Shown piece after piece: positions 16,354-23,800 of a DNA stretch of 63,929 nucleotides (position 1 is the stretch's first letter; every line of letters starts with the position of its first letter). The DNA is from Candidatus Bathyarchaeota archaeon (GTDB taxonomy: Archaea; Thermoproteota; Bathyarchaeia; Bathyarchaeales; SOJC01), in contig CP070730.1 of the NCBI GenBank assembly GCA_020351305.1, forward strand, positions 1,249,758 to 1,313,686, written 5' to 3'. Below the pieces are notes generated by a model. It made no database searches. It was not told where the DNA came from and was given only the letters and a program-made list of their open reading frames with translations. The translations under genes were made by a program, and so were the position numbers.

Positions 16354-16360
16354 ATATAAA
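16354..16360 (+). promoter_or_regulatory. TATA box of a leaderless gene
   Basis: ATATAAA, centred about 26 bp before ATG 16382. The predicted transcription start therefore falls on or next to the start codon, and no Shine-Dalgarno sequence is present. Confidence 0.5.
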
Positions 16361-16381
16361 CCTCTCAAGATAATTTAGAAT

Positions 16382-17299
16382 ATGAGGATTCCTAGGTCTA
16401 GGCGCATATTGCTAGTTTTTTGTATCTACTTATGTGCCTTCTCAACGTTAACGACCTTTATCACTAGATGGTCGTTAGGTGCAGATGGGCCGTTAGAACT
16501 GCTAAGCCATTCTAGTCTCATTTATAGCGGAACAACATATATTATTGTTGGCGAAGTACAGAATAAAGGAACTCTACCTCTCAATAAAGTGAAGTTGAAT
16601 GCGACCTTGTATGATTCTAATAATCAAGTTGTTGATACAGCGACAGGTACAACTTCATTAGGTTTGATTATGCCAAATAGAACAACACCGTTTATAATTT
16701 ATTGGAATATTAGGGAAGAATTACCTCAGGTTGAATATTATCATCTAACTTGGACCTATGAAGAAACCGAAGTCATCAAACCAGAGGGGTTAGTGATAGT
16801 ATGGACTCGTTTTGATCCTCCCACTGTGAGAGGAGAAATCTTTAATGAAGGCAACGAAACTGCCACTTTTATAGTTGTAGTGGCGACATTCTATGATGAA
16901 AACAAGATAGTCATCGGTGCAAGTGCTGATTTTCTTCAAGCAGTTGAGGCTGGTGACTCAAATCCATTCCAGATTGACTTCCCGTTTACAGGAAACGTAG
17001 ATCTCGTAGACCGTCTTGAATATACAATTATTGCGGCGGAGTCACGACAATACATATTTAGGGTAATTCCAGGAAATCAGAACTCCAATAATGATCCAAA
17101 TATGCTCTTCATAATCATGGTGATTCTATTGGTTTCTATTGTGGCAATAATTTCATCTGCGCTTATTCTTTGGAAGAGAAAAAACCCTCGTAGGAGGAGA
17201 AAAAGCCGCATTTCAAGAAAAACCAATCCGCTAAGCACCAGAAAAAGGTCGGCTTTTCAAATGCACATGCTTGCCTTTATCAAGATAACATCGCTTTGA
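16382..17299 (+). CDS. Surface protein with FxLYD-like domains and C-terminal anchor
   Basis: 305 residues: signal peptide (about 8-32), an FxLYD-like beta domain (about 45-120, with IVGEVQNKGTLPLNKVKLNATLYD), a second related domain (about 130-230, with VRGEIFNEGNETATFIVVVATFYDE) and a membrane helix (about 240-262) followed by a very basic tail, KRKNPRRRRKSR. It is an extracellular protein with a positively charged cytoplasmic end. The start at ATG 16382 is supported by a TATA box 26 bp upstream (leaderless). Function unknown; a structural or accessory surface role is likely. Confidence 0.65.
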   Translation: MRIPRSRRILLVFCIYLCAFSTLTTFITRWSLGADGPLELLSHSSLIYSGTTYIIVGEVQNKGTLPLNKVKLNATLYDSNNQVVDTATGTTSLGLIMPNRTTPFIIYWNIREELPQVEYYHLTWTYEETEVIKPEGLVIVWTRFDPPTVRGEIFNEGNETATFIVVVATFYDENKIVIGASADFLQAVEAGDSNPFQIDFPFTGNVDLVDRLEYTIIAAESRQYIFRVIPGNQNSNNDPNMLFIIMVILLVSIVAIISSALILWKRKNPRRRRKSRISRKTNPLSTRKRSAFQMHMLAFIKITSL

Positions 17300-17369
17300 A
17301 TTTGGAGGAGGAGTATTCAAGAATACTTATAAGAATGTAAATATTTGTAAATTTTGTAGATCCTAGCCC

Positions 17370-18137
17370 GTGAATTCATTGAAGAAAAATTTTACTCTAA
17401 TGCATGCATTCATTTTTATCATCGTATCAAGCTTCGCGCTAGAAGCATTTGCTGCTAGTTATTCTCCTTACCCATTCAAACGTGGAAATTATATAAAATA
17501 TAGAACATGGGCCGGGACCAATGCAACTGCGGATCCGCGCCTACAGATTCCGGATATTGTTAAGCAGACGAATGCTATCAAGTGGATTTCGCTTAATATT
17601 CAGGGGGCAACAGGAAAAATAGTTACAGTCTCTGAAACAATAAGATTTGAGAATGAAACAGAAGAAAATATGATACACTACATCAATGTGCAAACAGGGG
17701 AAGGAGTTCCAGGTCTTCCTTTGATAATCGCTTACCGTCTAAACGCAGGAGATTATATCTATCTGCCTTCTGTGGGCACATCGCCTCCACGGATAGAGAA
17801 CACAAACTGGGAGAATACATATCTAGGATATTGGCGGCACATAAATTCCGTAAACATAAACCAAGTGCCCTCCCCAGTATCTGAAGTAGGAACTCATACG
17901 CAATTTTTTTGGGATAGGGAAACTGGAATTCTCTGCGAAATGCAGACTTTGAATCGTTACGAGGAACGATTAGGACCTAATGAGGTAGTGCTGGTTGATG
18001 TCCTTTGGACGATGGAAATAATTGAGTTAGATGCCAGTTTATGGAGCTCCCAAAATGAAACACCACTACTTCCCGTGGCAATAATTGTAATAGTACTCAT
18101 AGCTGCAGTTGTCCTAATACTCTTAAGGAGATATTAG
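17370..18137 (+). CDS. Signal-peptide protein with C-terminal membrane helix, unknown function
   Basis: 255 residues from GTG 17370. An N-terminal hydrophobic signal (about 10-30) precedes a roughly 190-residue extracytoplasmic domain of beta character (YSPYPFKRGNYIKYRTW, then paired strands) and a C-terminal helix (about 232-251, LLPVAIIVIVLIAAVVLILL) ending RRY. Same orientation and topology as its upstream neighbour, 70 bp away, so they may be coexpressed. I do not recognise the ectodomain. Confidence 0.6.
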   Translation: MNSLKKNFTLMHAFIFIIVSSFALEAFAASYSPYPFKRGNYIKYRTWAGTNATADPRLQIPDIVKQTNAIKWISLNIQGATGKIVTVSETIRFENETEENMIHYINVQTGEGVPGLPLIIAYRLNAGDYIYLPSVGTSPPRIENTNWENTYLGYWRHINSVNINQVPSPVSEVGTHTQFFWDRETGILCEMQTLNRYEERLGPNEVVLVDVLWTMEIIELDASLWSSQNETPLLPVAIIVIVLIAAVVLILLRRY

Positions 18138-18208
18138 CTGAACACTACCTATAGTTGTTCGCTGAACATTCCCAAAGAAGCAAATAGTTATTTCAGTCAA
18201 GCAAGTGT

Positions 18209-19396
18209 TTAAGCTGGCTGGTTCACTTCATCTTGCTCGTATTCCCTTCCTTTTCTCCTCAGCAACAATCTCGGCATTATCACAAGGGTAGCAATTCCCA
18301 CCATGAATAGTACCAGCAAAATGCCTACTAGCGGCGTGTAGGGTGTTTGTTCGTCTCTAACCTGAACAAACTCGCTAACGAAGGGATATCTATCGATGTT
18401 GTCTTGGTCTATGATATATGGCACATCACCAACACCATCCGACCCAGTAACATTTTGATAAAACCCCCTATAGAGATCGGTGACTACATGATTACTCCAA
18501 TGATTCCCTGCTTCTGGATATGCTAAGTTCCATGAATTTGGTGAATCACCTAACACCTGCGCTTGTCTAGTGTTATTTATGAAGTTGTTATGATATATGA
18601 GGTTCTCTTTAGAAATAAAAACATATATTCCACCCCTATTTTCCGTTATGTTATTACGTCTAACCACATTATCCAATGCTATAACGCCATACAAGTAAAT
18701 TCCATCAAGGGAATTTTCATAGATAACATTATCCTCGATGGTGTTATTCCATGAGTTGTCAATGTAAACACCATTATGGTTTCTGAAAATTGTGTTACCA
18801 TTTACTTTTGTCCCAGAAGAGTATGCCCCAAGTCTTACACCCTCTCCATTATCCTTCATAGTGTTGTTCTTCACTATGTTACCTTGACCATGATACCAAA
18901 GAAGCACACCCACTTTGTTATTCTTAAAAACATTTTCTTCAATTTGGGTATAGTCAGAGGTATCAACCCTAACACCTACATCGCATTGGCTGAAGATATT
19001 GCCAATGATAACACTAGCATTTGTGTCTAGAACATGCGCCCCTGCACCCATCAACTCTCCTGAGTTTTGGATTATAAAACCCTCAATTCTTATGTTCTGC
19101 TCCAGTATTCTGATAACTGTGCCTGTCCCATTTCCATCAATTATTGCTTCATGTAAGTTTACGCTCTTCAATGAAATCGACTTGTTCACGATTAGATGTT
19201 CATAATAAGTTCCAGATGAAACTAATATGATGTCCCCAGGGCTAGCTGCATTAATCGCCTCTTGAATTGTTGCGTAGTGAGTAGGCACTTCAATAGTATC
19301 ATTGTCTTCAAGAGTTGACATAGTAATGAAAGATGAAGAAGAAATAATCAACAAGAAGAGAATCATATCAAAAATAACAAGCCTATTTCCGTCCAA
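18209..19396 (-). CDS. NosD-like right-handed beta-helix surface protein
   Basis: 395 residues from TTG 19396 (GGAAGTG upstream serves as RBS). Hydrophobic signal segment (about 8-27), then the PbH1 beta-helix family opener HYATIQEAINAASPGDII and YYEHLIVNKSISL. About ten imperfect turns of the type NNTIEDNVIYENSLDGIYL follow, then the family's terminal NHWSNHVVTDLYRGFYQN, and a C-terminal membrane helix (about 352-373) with the basic stop RLLLRRKGR. In copper systems NosD works in periplasmic maturation, but most archaeal members are surface proteins of unknown ligand. No nos genes are nearby. Confidence 0.75.
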   Translation of the reverse strand: MDGNRLVIFDMILFLLIISSSSFITMSTLEDNDTIEVPTHYATIQEAINAASPGDIILVSSGTYYEHLIVNKSISLKSVNLHEAIIDGNGTGTVIRILEQNIRIEGFIIQNSGELMGAGAHVLDTNASVIIGNIFSQCDVGVRVDTSDYTQIEENVFKNNKVGVLLWYHGQGNIVKNNTMKDNGEGVRLGAYSSGTKVNGNTIFRNHNGVYIDNSWNNTIEDNVIYENSLDGIYLYGVIALDNVVRRNNITENRGGIYVFISKENLIYHNNFINNTRQAQVLGDSPNSWNLAYPEAGNHWSNHVVTDLYRGFYQNVTGSDGVGDVPYIIDQDNIDRYPFVSEFVQVRDEQTPYTPLVGILLVLFMVGIATLVIMPRLLLRRKGREYEQDEVNQPA

Positions 19397-19695
19397 TTGA
19401 ACTGCACTTCCACCAACTGGATAATGTATATGAAAGCATGCCGAAGTTTATATATGAAACGGTTCAAGAACAGCTGATCAGTAACAGCGATTCTCTACCT
19501 TAAAAGCGAATTCTGCAATCTAATTACCTCCTCATGAAAAAAGACATGGAAGCATCGTGAGTGCTCCAACCTCGGCGAATTTGCATATCATAAGCTGTTA
19601 ACCTGTTACTAAGGGAGATAGAAAGCAGTTTCTAAGTCAAGAGTTAAATAGTCTTCCTCCATTGTGTATTTTTATATCCTAGCCTTTGAGAGAGT
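19397..19695. other. Intergenic region without a recognisable gene
   Basis: A divergent promoter region. A TATA-like element near 19448-19454 would serve the beta-helix gene. A TTAAATAG element near 19644-19651 lies about 50 bp before GTG 19696. A similar GTTAAATAGTC stretch occurs at 28941. I see no RNA gene or conserved short frame. Confidence 0.4.
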
Positions 19696-20145
19696 GTGCC
19701 TTTGGGAAGAGCATTTGAAGCAGTTTTAGGGGTTTTAGTAAACATTGTTGGCATTGTAGTGAAATGCTTTAGCTGGGTTGCCCGAAAACTTGAAGATCAC
19801 TATGATGGTCGCCTGGCAGGTTTACCTCAAACAGTTTTTGCACTCGGTGTAACATTCACGGCCTTTAGTCCTTTTGTCATATACACAATATTGTTAGCGT
19901 TACGGTTAACGCCACCTTACAGTTATATCGGCTTTGCACTATGGATCGCCTTTGTAGGCGCAATAATGACTGGCGCTGCTTATATGGACTACACACGTGG
20001 ACAAGCTACTATGGACAGCTTATCTAAAGATTTCACATGGGATATAGAACAGTATACCAAAGATTACATGGATTTACTTGAAAACAAGCAAACCAAGCGA
20101 CAGAAAAACGCCACTTCAAACAAGGTACAAAAAAGCGAAGAGTAG
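19696..20145 (+). CDS. Small membrane protein with charged C-terminal tail
   Basis: 149 residues from GTG 19696: an amphipathic or hydrophobic N-terminus (1-28), two strong membrane helices (about 48-70 and 76-97), then a charged, probably cytoplasmic tail ending in Lys-rich QTKRQKNATSNK. No recognised family. It is followed by a 236-bp gap before the AOR operon, so it is likely transcribed on its own. Confidence 0.55.
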   Translation: MPLGRAFEAVLGVLVNIVGIVVKCFSWVARKLEDHYDGRLAGLPQTVFALGVTFTAFSPFVIYTILLALRLTPPYSYIGFALWIAFVGAIMTGAAYMDYTRGQATMDSLSKDFTWDIEQYTKDYMDLLENKQTKRQKNATSNKVQKSEE

Positions 20146-20192
20146 AGCATCATAACAAAATACGGTTTCCATTTCTCCAATGCAACTCATGT

Positions 20193-20202
20193 AATGCGCA
20201 TT
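20193..20202. repeat. Palindrome AATGCGCATT, intergenic copy 2
   Basis: Identical to the palindrome at 7747-7756; here it lies in the gap ahead of the aldehyde oxidoreductase operon. Confidence 0.4.
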
Positions 20203-20381
20203 CGAGTTTCTACTACAACCTATTCATATTCATCAGGCACTGGCAAAGTTTTCTTTCTCTTTACTATAGCATCACTGCTACAAAGAATGTGTCAAGGCTT
20301 CAGATGTGAAAAATAAGAAAGCTTATTTGGCTGTCCGTTCTCATTGTTTTCCAAACGTAAAGTACATTTGGAGGAGAAATT

Positions 20382-22247
20382 GTGTTAGCCTATGCGGGAC
20401 GTATATTACGTGTTGACCTTTCATCTGGAAAAGCTGAAACAGAGCCATTGACTGAGGAGATGGCGAAGAAGTATATTGGAGGCATAGGGCTTGGTATTCG
20501 TCTGCTTATGGATAACTCCAAACCAGGTTCTGACGCTTTCGATCCTGATAACCCATTGATTTTTGTGACTGGCCCTCTTAGTGGCACCATGGGGCCTACT
20601 GCAGGAAATGGGTATGCAGTTGTTTCGAAGTCCCCTGCAACTGGAAGTGTAGCGGAATCCAAAGCGCATGGTTTCTTTGGACCTGAACTGAAACGAGCCG
20701 GCTACGATGCAGTTATATTCACAGGAAAGTCTGAAAAACTTGTGTATGCATGGATAGACGATGACTCGGTTCATCTGCTGGATGCCCAGCATTTGAAGGG
20801 AAAATCCCCTTACGAAGCTGACGAAATTATCAAAGAAGAGCTAGGAGACCACTATATTCGTGTATCGGCAATTGGCGAAGCAGGTGAAAAACTCGTACGT
20901 TACGCCTCGATTATAAATGATGAGTTCAGAGCAATTGGCAGAACTGGCATGGGTGCTGTAATGGGGTCAAAGAATTTAAAGGCTGTGGCTGTTCGTGGAA
21001 CAAAGGATGTAAATGTCGCTGATCTTGAAGGATTTAAGGAATTCATAAAGACAATACATGAACGCATGAAAGGCCCCGCGACAAGAAAATATAGAACATT
21101 GGGAACACCCGAAAATGTCCTCGTTCTAAATGCTCTTGCAGCACTACCAACTCGAAACTTCACTCAAGCAACATTTGAAGGAGCTGAAAAAGTAAGCGGA
21201 GAATACTTGAACGAGCATTATGTTAAAAAAATCATCGGATGCGCAACATGTGCAATGCGTTGTGACCATGTTGCGGTTGTTCCTGAAGGCCCATATAAAG
21301 GATCCACCTCAAGAATGGAATTTGAATGCCTCTGGGCACTCGGACCGAGTTGTGGCGTCGATCGCTTGGATGCCATAATTGAAGCGATGCGATTATGCAA
21401 CCATTATGGTACGGATGGCATTTCGACAGGTGTTACTATCGGTTTCGCCATGGATCTCTATGAGAATGGAATTCTCACAAAAGAAAACACTGAAGGTTTA
21501 GACCTTCGCTTCGGGAATCATGAAGCCTTAATAGAAATGGTGAAGAAGATTGGCAGTCGAGATGGCTGGTTGGGCGATGTGCTGGGAGAGGGAACTAAGT
21601 TAGCTGCTGAAAAAATTGGCAAGGGCGCTGAGAAATATGCTTGCCATATCAAAGGTTTAGAGTTACCAGGCTATGATATAAGAGGTCTGAAGACTGCTGC
21701 TTTAGGGTTTGCAGTCTCCTTCCGAGGAGCTTGCCACCTTCGAGCAGGCTCTTACTCCCCGGATGTTAAAGGAAAAGTAAATCGCTTTGCCATTGAGAAA
21801 GGAAGGGGAAAGATAGTCATGGAAGGCGAAGACTTGTACAACGTCGTTGACTCCTTAATATTATGCAAATTCTCACGAGGTACATATTATGATGGCCTTG
21901 AAGACATGGCAAACTATTATACACTGGCAACAGGGCTCAAAACCTCTGCTGAGGAATTAAGAAAAGCAGGTGAAAGAATAAACAACCTAGCAAGACTCTT
22001 CAATATCCGAGAAGGCGTGGGAACAAGAGAGTTCGACACATTACCAACCAAGATAATGAATGCTCCCATACCTGACGAAGGAGTCGCAAAAGGAAGTGTT
22101 GTTGGCAAAGAAGAATTCGAGTTGGGATTAGATGATTACTACACCACAAGGGGATGGACAAAAAAGGGTTTTCCCACGATAAACAAGCTAAAAGAATTGG
22201 ACTTAGGTGAGTTTGCCAGCATAGTAAAGAACGGAGGAAAGAAGTGA
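20382..22247 (+). CDS. aor: Tungsten aldehyde:ferredoxin oxidoreductase
   Basis: 621 residues, close to the usual 600-620. It oxidises aldehydes to carboxylic acids using a tungsten bis-pterin cofactor and one [4Fe-4S] cluster. The cluster ligands are visible as Cys 287, 290 and 294 (CATCAMRC) and Cys 495 (SLILCKF), nearly the positions known for the Pyrococcus furiosus AOR. Pterin-binding regions include the N-terminal GGIGLGIRLL and FRAIGRTGMGAVMGSKNLKA (split around residue 190). GTG start 20382 with GGAGGAG 5 nt upstream. The next two genes encode its likely electron-transfer subunits. The exact aldehyde substrate cannot be read from sequence; aldehydes from amino-acid breakdown are plausible given the peptide importer. 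Confidence 0.93.
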   Translation: MLAYAGRILRVDLSSGKAETEPLTEEMAKKYIGGIGLGIRLLMDNSKPGSDAFDPDNPLIFVTGPLSGTMGPTAGNGYAVVSKSPATGSVAESKAHGFFGPELKRAGYDAVIFTGKSEKLVYAWIDDDSVHLLDAQHLKGKSPYEADEIIKEELGDHYIRVSAIGEAGEKLVRYASIINDEFRAIGRTGMGAVMGSKNLKAVAVRGTKDVNVADLEGFKEFIKTIHERMKGPATRKYRTLGTPENVLVLNALAALPTRNFTQATFEGAEKVSGEYLNEHYVKKIIGCATCAMRCDHVAVVPEGPYKGSTSRMEFECLWALGPSCGVDRLDAIIEAMRLCNHYGTDGISTGVTIGFAMDLYENGILTKENTEGLDLRFGNHEALIEMVKKIGSRDGWLGDVLGEGTKLAAEKIGKGAEKYACHIKGLELPGYDIRGLKTAALGFAVSFRGACHLRAGSYSPDVKGKVNRFAIEKGRGKIVMEGEDLYNVVDSLILCKFSRGTYYDGLEDMANYYTLATGLKTSAEELRKAGERINNLARLFNIREGVGTREFDTLPTKIMNAPIPDEGVAKGSVVGKEEFELGLDDYYTTRGWTKKGFPTINKLKELDLGEFASIVKNGGKK

Positions 22248-22248
22248 C

Positions 22249-22752
22249 ATGGCGAAGCTACATGAAAAGAAATTTGTATCAGGAGATCCCGAAAAATGCA
22301 TCGGCTGCTGTGTTTGTGAATATGCCTGTTCGATGGTGAAGGAAAAGACTTTCAACCCAACAAAGGCGCGCATACGGGCAATACGGCTTGGTCCCCTCGT
22401 GAACCTAGCTGTGGCCTGCAGACTTTGTGAAGACCCAGCTTGCGTCGCTGCTTGTCCAAGAGACGCACTAGCCCAAGAAGAAGGCACGGGAATAATCGGA
22501 GTTGACGATGACAAATGCAACGGATGTGGATGGTGTATCGAAGCCTGTGATTATGGCGCAATCATGCTGCACCCGGAGACAAAGGTGGTCTATGTATGCG
22601 ACACATGTAAAGAGCTGGGTGAACCCCAGTGTGTAGAGTGGTGTCCCGAAGAAGCGTTAGACTTTGTGACTGCTGATGTCCTTGCGCAAAAAGCAAGGCG
22701 AACCGCAGTAAAAAAGCTATTCCAAGAATCCGTAGAAAAGGCATCTGAATAA
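22249..22752 (+). CDS. Four-cluster ferredoxin subunit of the aldehyde oxidoreductase, copy 1
   Basis: 167 residues of the HycB/CooF/AorA type, with four sets of four cysteines for [4Fe-4S] clusters: CIGCCVCEYAC, CRLCEDPACVAACP, CNGCGWCIEAC and the CDTCKELGEPQCVEWCP set. It starts 1 bp after the AOR stop codon, so it is translated with it. It probably accepts electrons from the AOR cluster and passes them on, like the AorA subunit described for Aromatoleum aromaticum. Confidence 0.88.
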   Translation: MAKLHEKKFVSGDPEKCIGCCVCEYACSMVKEKTFNPTKARIRAIRLGPLVNLAVACRLCEDPACVAACPRDALAQEEGTGIIGVDDDKCNGCGWCIEACDYGAIMLHPETKVVYVCDTCKELGEPQCVEWCPEEALDFVTADVLAQKARRTAVKKLFQESVEKASE

Positions 22753-22764
22753 ACAACGAACGAC

Positions 22765-23382
22765 ATGCTGGGGACCTCAGTGATAGCAGAGGAGCAAGCA
22801 GCTGCTAAAAAATTTCTATCTGTTAACCCTGAGAAATGTGTCGGATGTAGCATATGCGAGTTTGCGTGCTCGTGGGAGAAGGAAAACAAGCTCAATCCCC
22901 TTAAATCACGAATTCGAATACTACGAGGTCCCCCGTTTATTCACTTAGCGACGACTTGTAGACAATGTGAAGATACACCTTGTATAAGAGCTTGCCCTGA
23001 AGATGCATTATATCAATCAAAGGAAACTGGAGCTATACTTGTTGACAACAAGAAATGCAATGGGTGTATGTGGTGTCTAGAAGCATGCGAGTATGGCACC
23101 ATAAGATATGACAAAGATATCGAAACAGTGGTCATCTGCGATCTTTGCGACGGAGATCCAAAGTGTAAAGAAATGTGCCCTGAAGAAGCAATAGACTTTG
23201 TGGCTGAGGAGTCTGAGATTGTCAAAGCTTGGGTTGCAGCCTCAAAGAAATGGATTGATGCTTCGGAAAAACTTGTCAAGATGGCAAAGGGCAATGGAGT
23301 AGCGGATTTTCTTGCAGACAGCAAAGAAATTATGGAACGTATCGACGAAAAATATAAAGAACTTTTCGCAAAGAAAAAATGA
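22765..23382 (+). CDS. Four-cluster ferredoxin subunit of the aldehyde oxidoreductase, copy 2
   Basis: 205 residues, a clear paralogue of the preceding gene with the same four cysteine sets (CVGCSICEFAC, CRQCEDTPCIRACP, CNGCMWCLEAC, CDLCDGDPKCKEMCP) plus a 15-residue N-terminal and about 40-residue C-terminal helical extension. It begins 12 bp after copy 1. Having two AorA-like subunits beside a single AOR is unusual: they may form a mixed electron-conducting chain or serve different acceptors. Confidence 0.85.
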   Translation: MLGTSVIAEEQAAAKKFLSVNPEKCVGCSICEFACSWEKENKLNPLKSRIRILRGPPFIHLATTCRQCEDTPCIRACPEDALYQSKETGAILVDNKKCNGCMWCLEACEYGTIRYDKDIETVVICDLCDGDPKCKEMCPEEAIDFVAEESEIVKAWVAASKKWIDASEKLVKMAKGNGVADFLADSKEIMERIDEKYKELFAKKK

Positions 23383-23449
23383 TTAACTTTCTTCACTGCA
23401 TACAAGATTTCTTAGGTTCAAGGAGATGGATGTCCAGTCATTGGGAAGA

Positions 23450-23800
23450 TCATGTGATTCTTCTTGTCATTTCATGGATGTTAAAAGAAGAAGGTTTTAA
23501 AGCGTCTTTCACGACTTCCCATCCGATTTTTGGGTTTATTTCTTCGCTGCATATAAAGATGTCCAAAGCAGCATAATGATACTCGGGCCACGTGTGAATT
23601 GATATATGAGTTTCTGCCAGTATAAGGATGACAGTTATGCCAGTAGGCGAAAATTTGTGTGATACAGTTTTTACTACTTTGCTTCCCATACTCCGGGCTG
23701 CAGATCTTAAAATCCCCACCAAGAATTCTACACTATCAAGGCTGCCTTGACAACCATATAAGTCAACTAGCAGCTCATTAATTCGTTTCAATTCTTCCAT
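23450..23800 (-). CDS. speD: S-adenosylmethionine decarboxylase family protein (SpeD) with Thr at the pyruvoyl site
   Basis: 116 residues, the prokaryotic small-subunit type. The family makes decarboxylated SAM, the aminopropyl donor for polyamines, using a pyruvoyl group formed by self-cleavage before a Ser. The catalytic block reads AETHISIHTWPEY: His 69 and Cys 84 are in their expected places, but the residue that should be Ser (64) is Thr, codon ACT at plus-strand 23609-23611. Self-processing at Thr would give a 2-oxobutyryl rather than a pyruvoyl group, if it occurs at all. Family members are also known to have become arginine or ornithine decarboxylases. It overlaps the branched-polyamine synthase gene by 23 bp, so a role in the same pathway is very likely. 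Confidence 0.85.
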   Translation of the reverse strand: MEELKRINELLVDLYGCQGSLDSVEFLVGILRSAARSMGSKVVKTVSHKFSPTGITVILILAETHISIHTWPEYHYAALDIFICSEEINPKIGWEVVKDALKPSSFNIHEMTRRIT

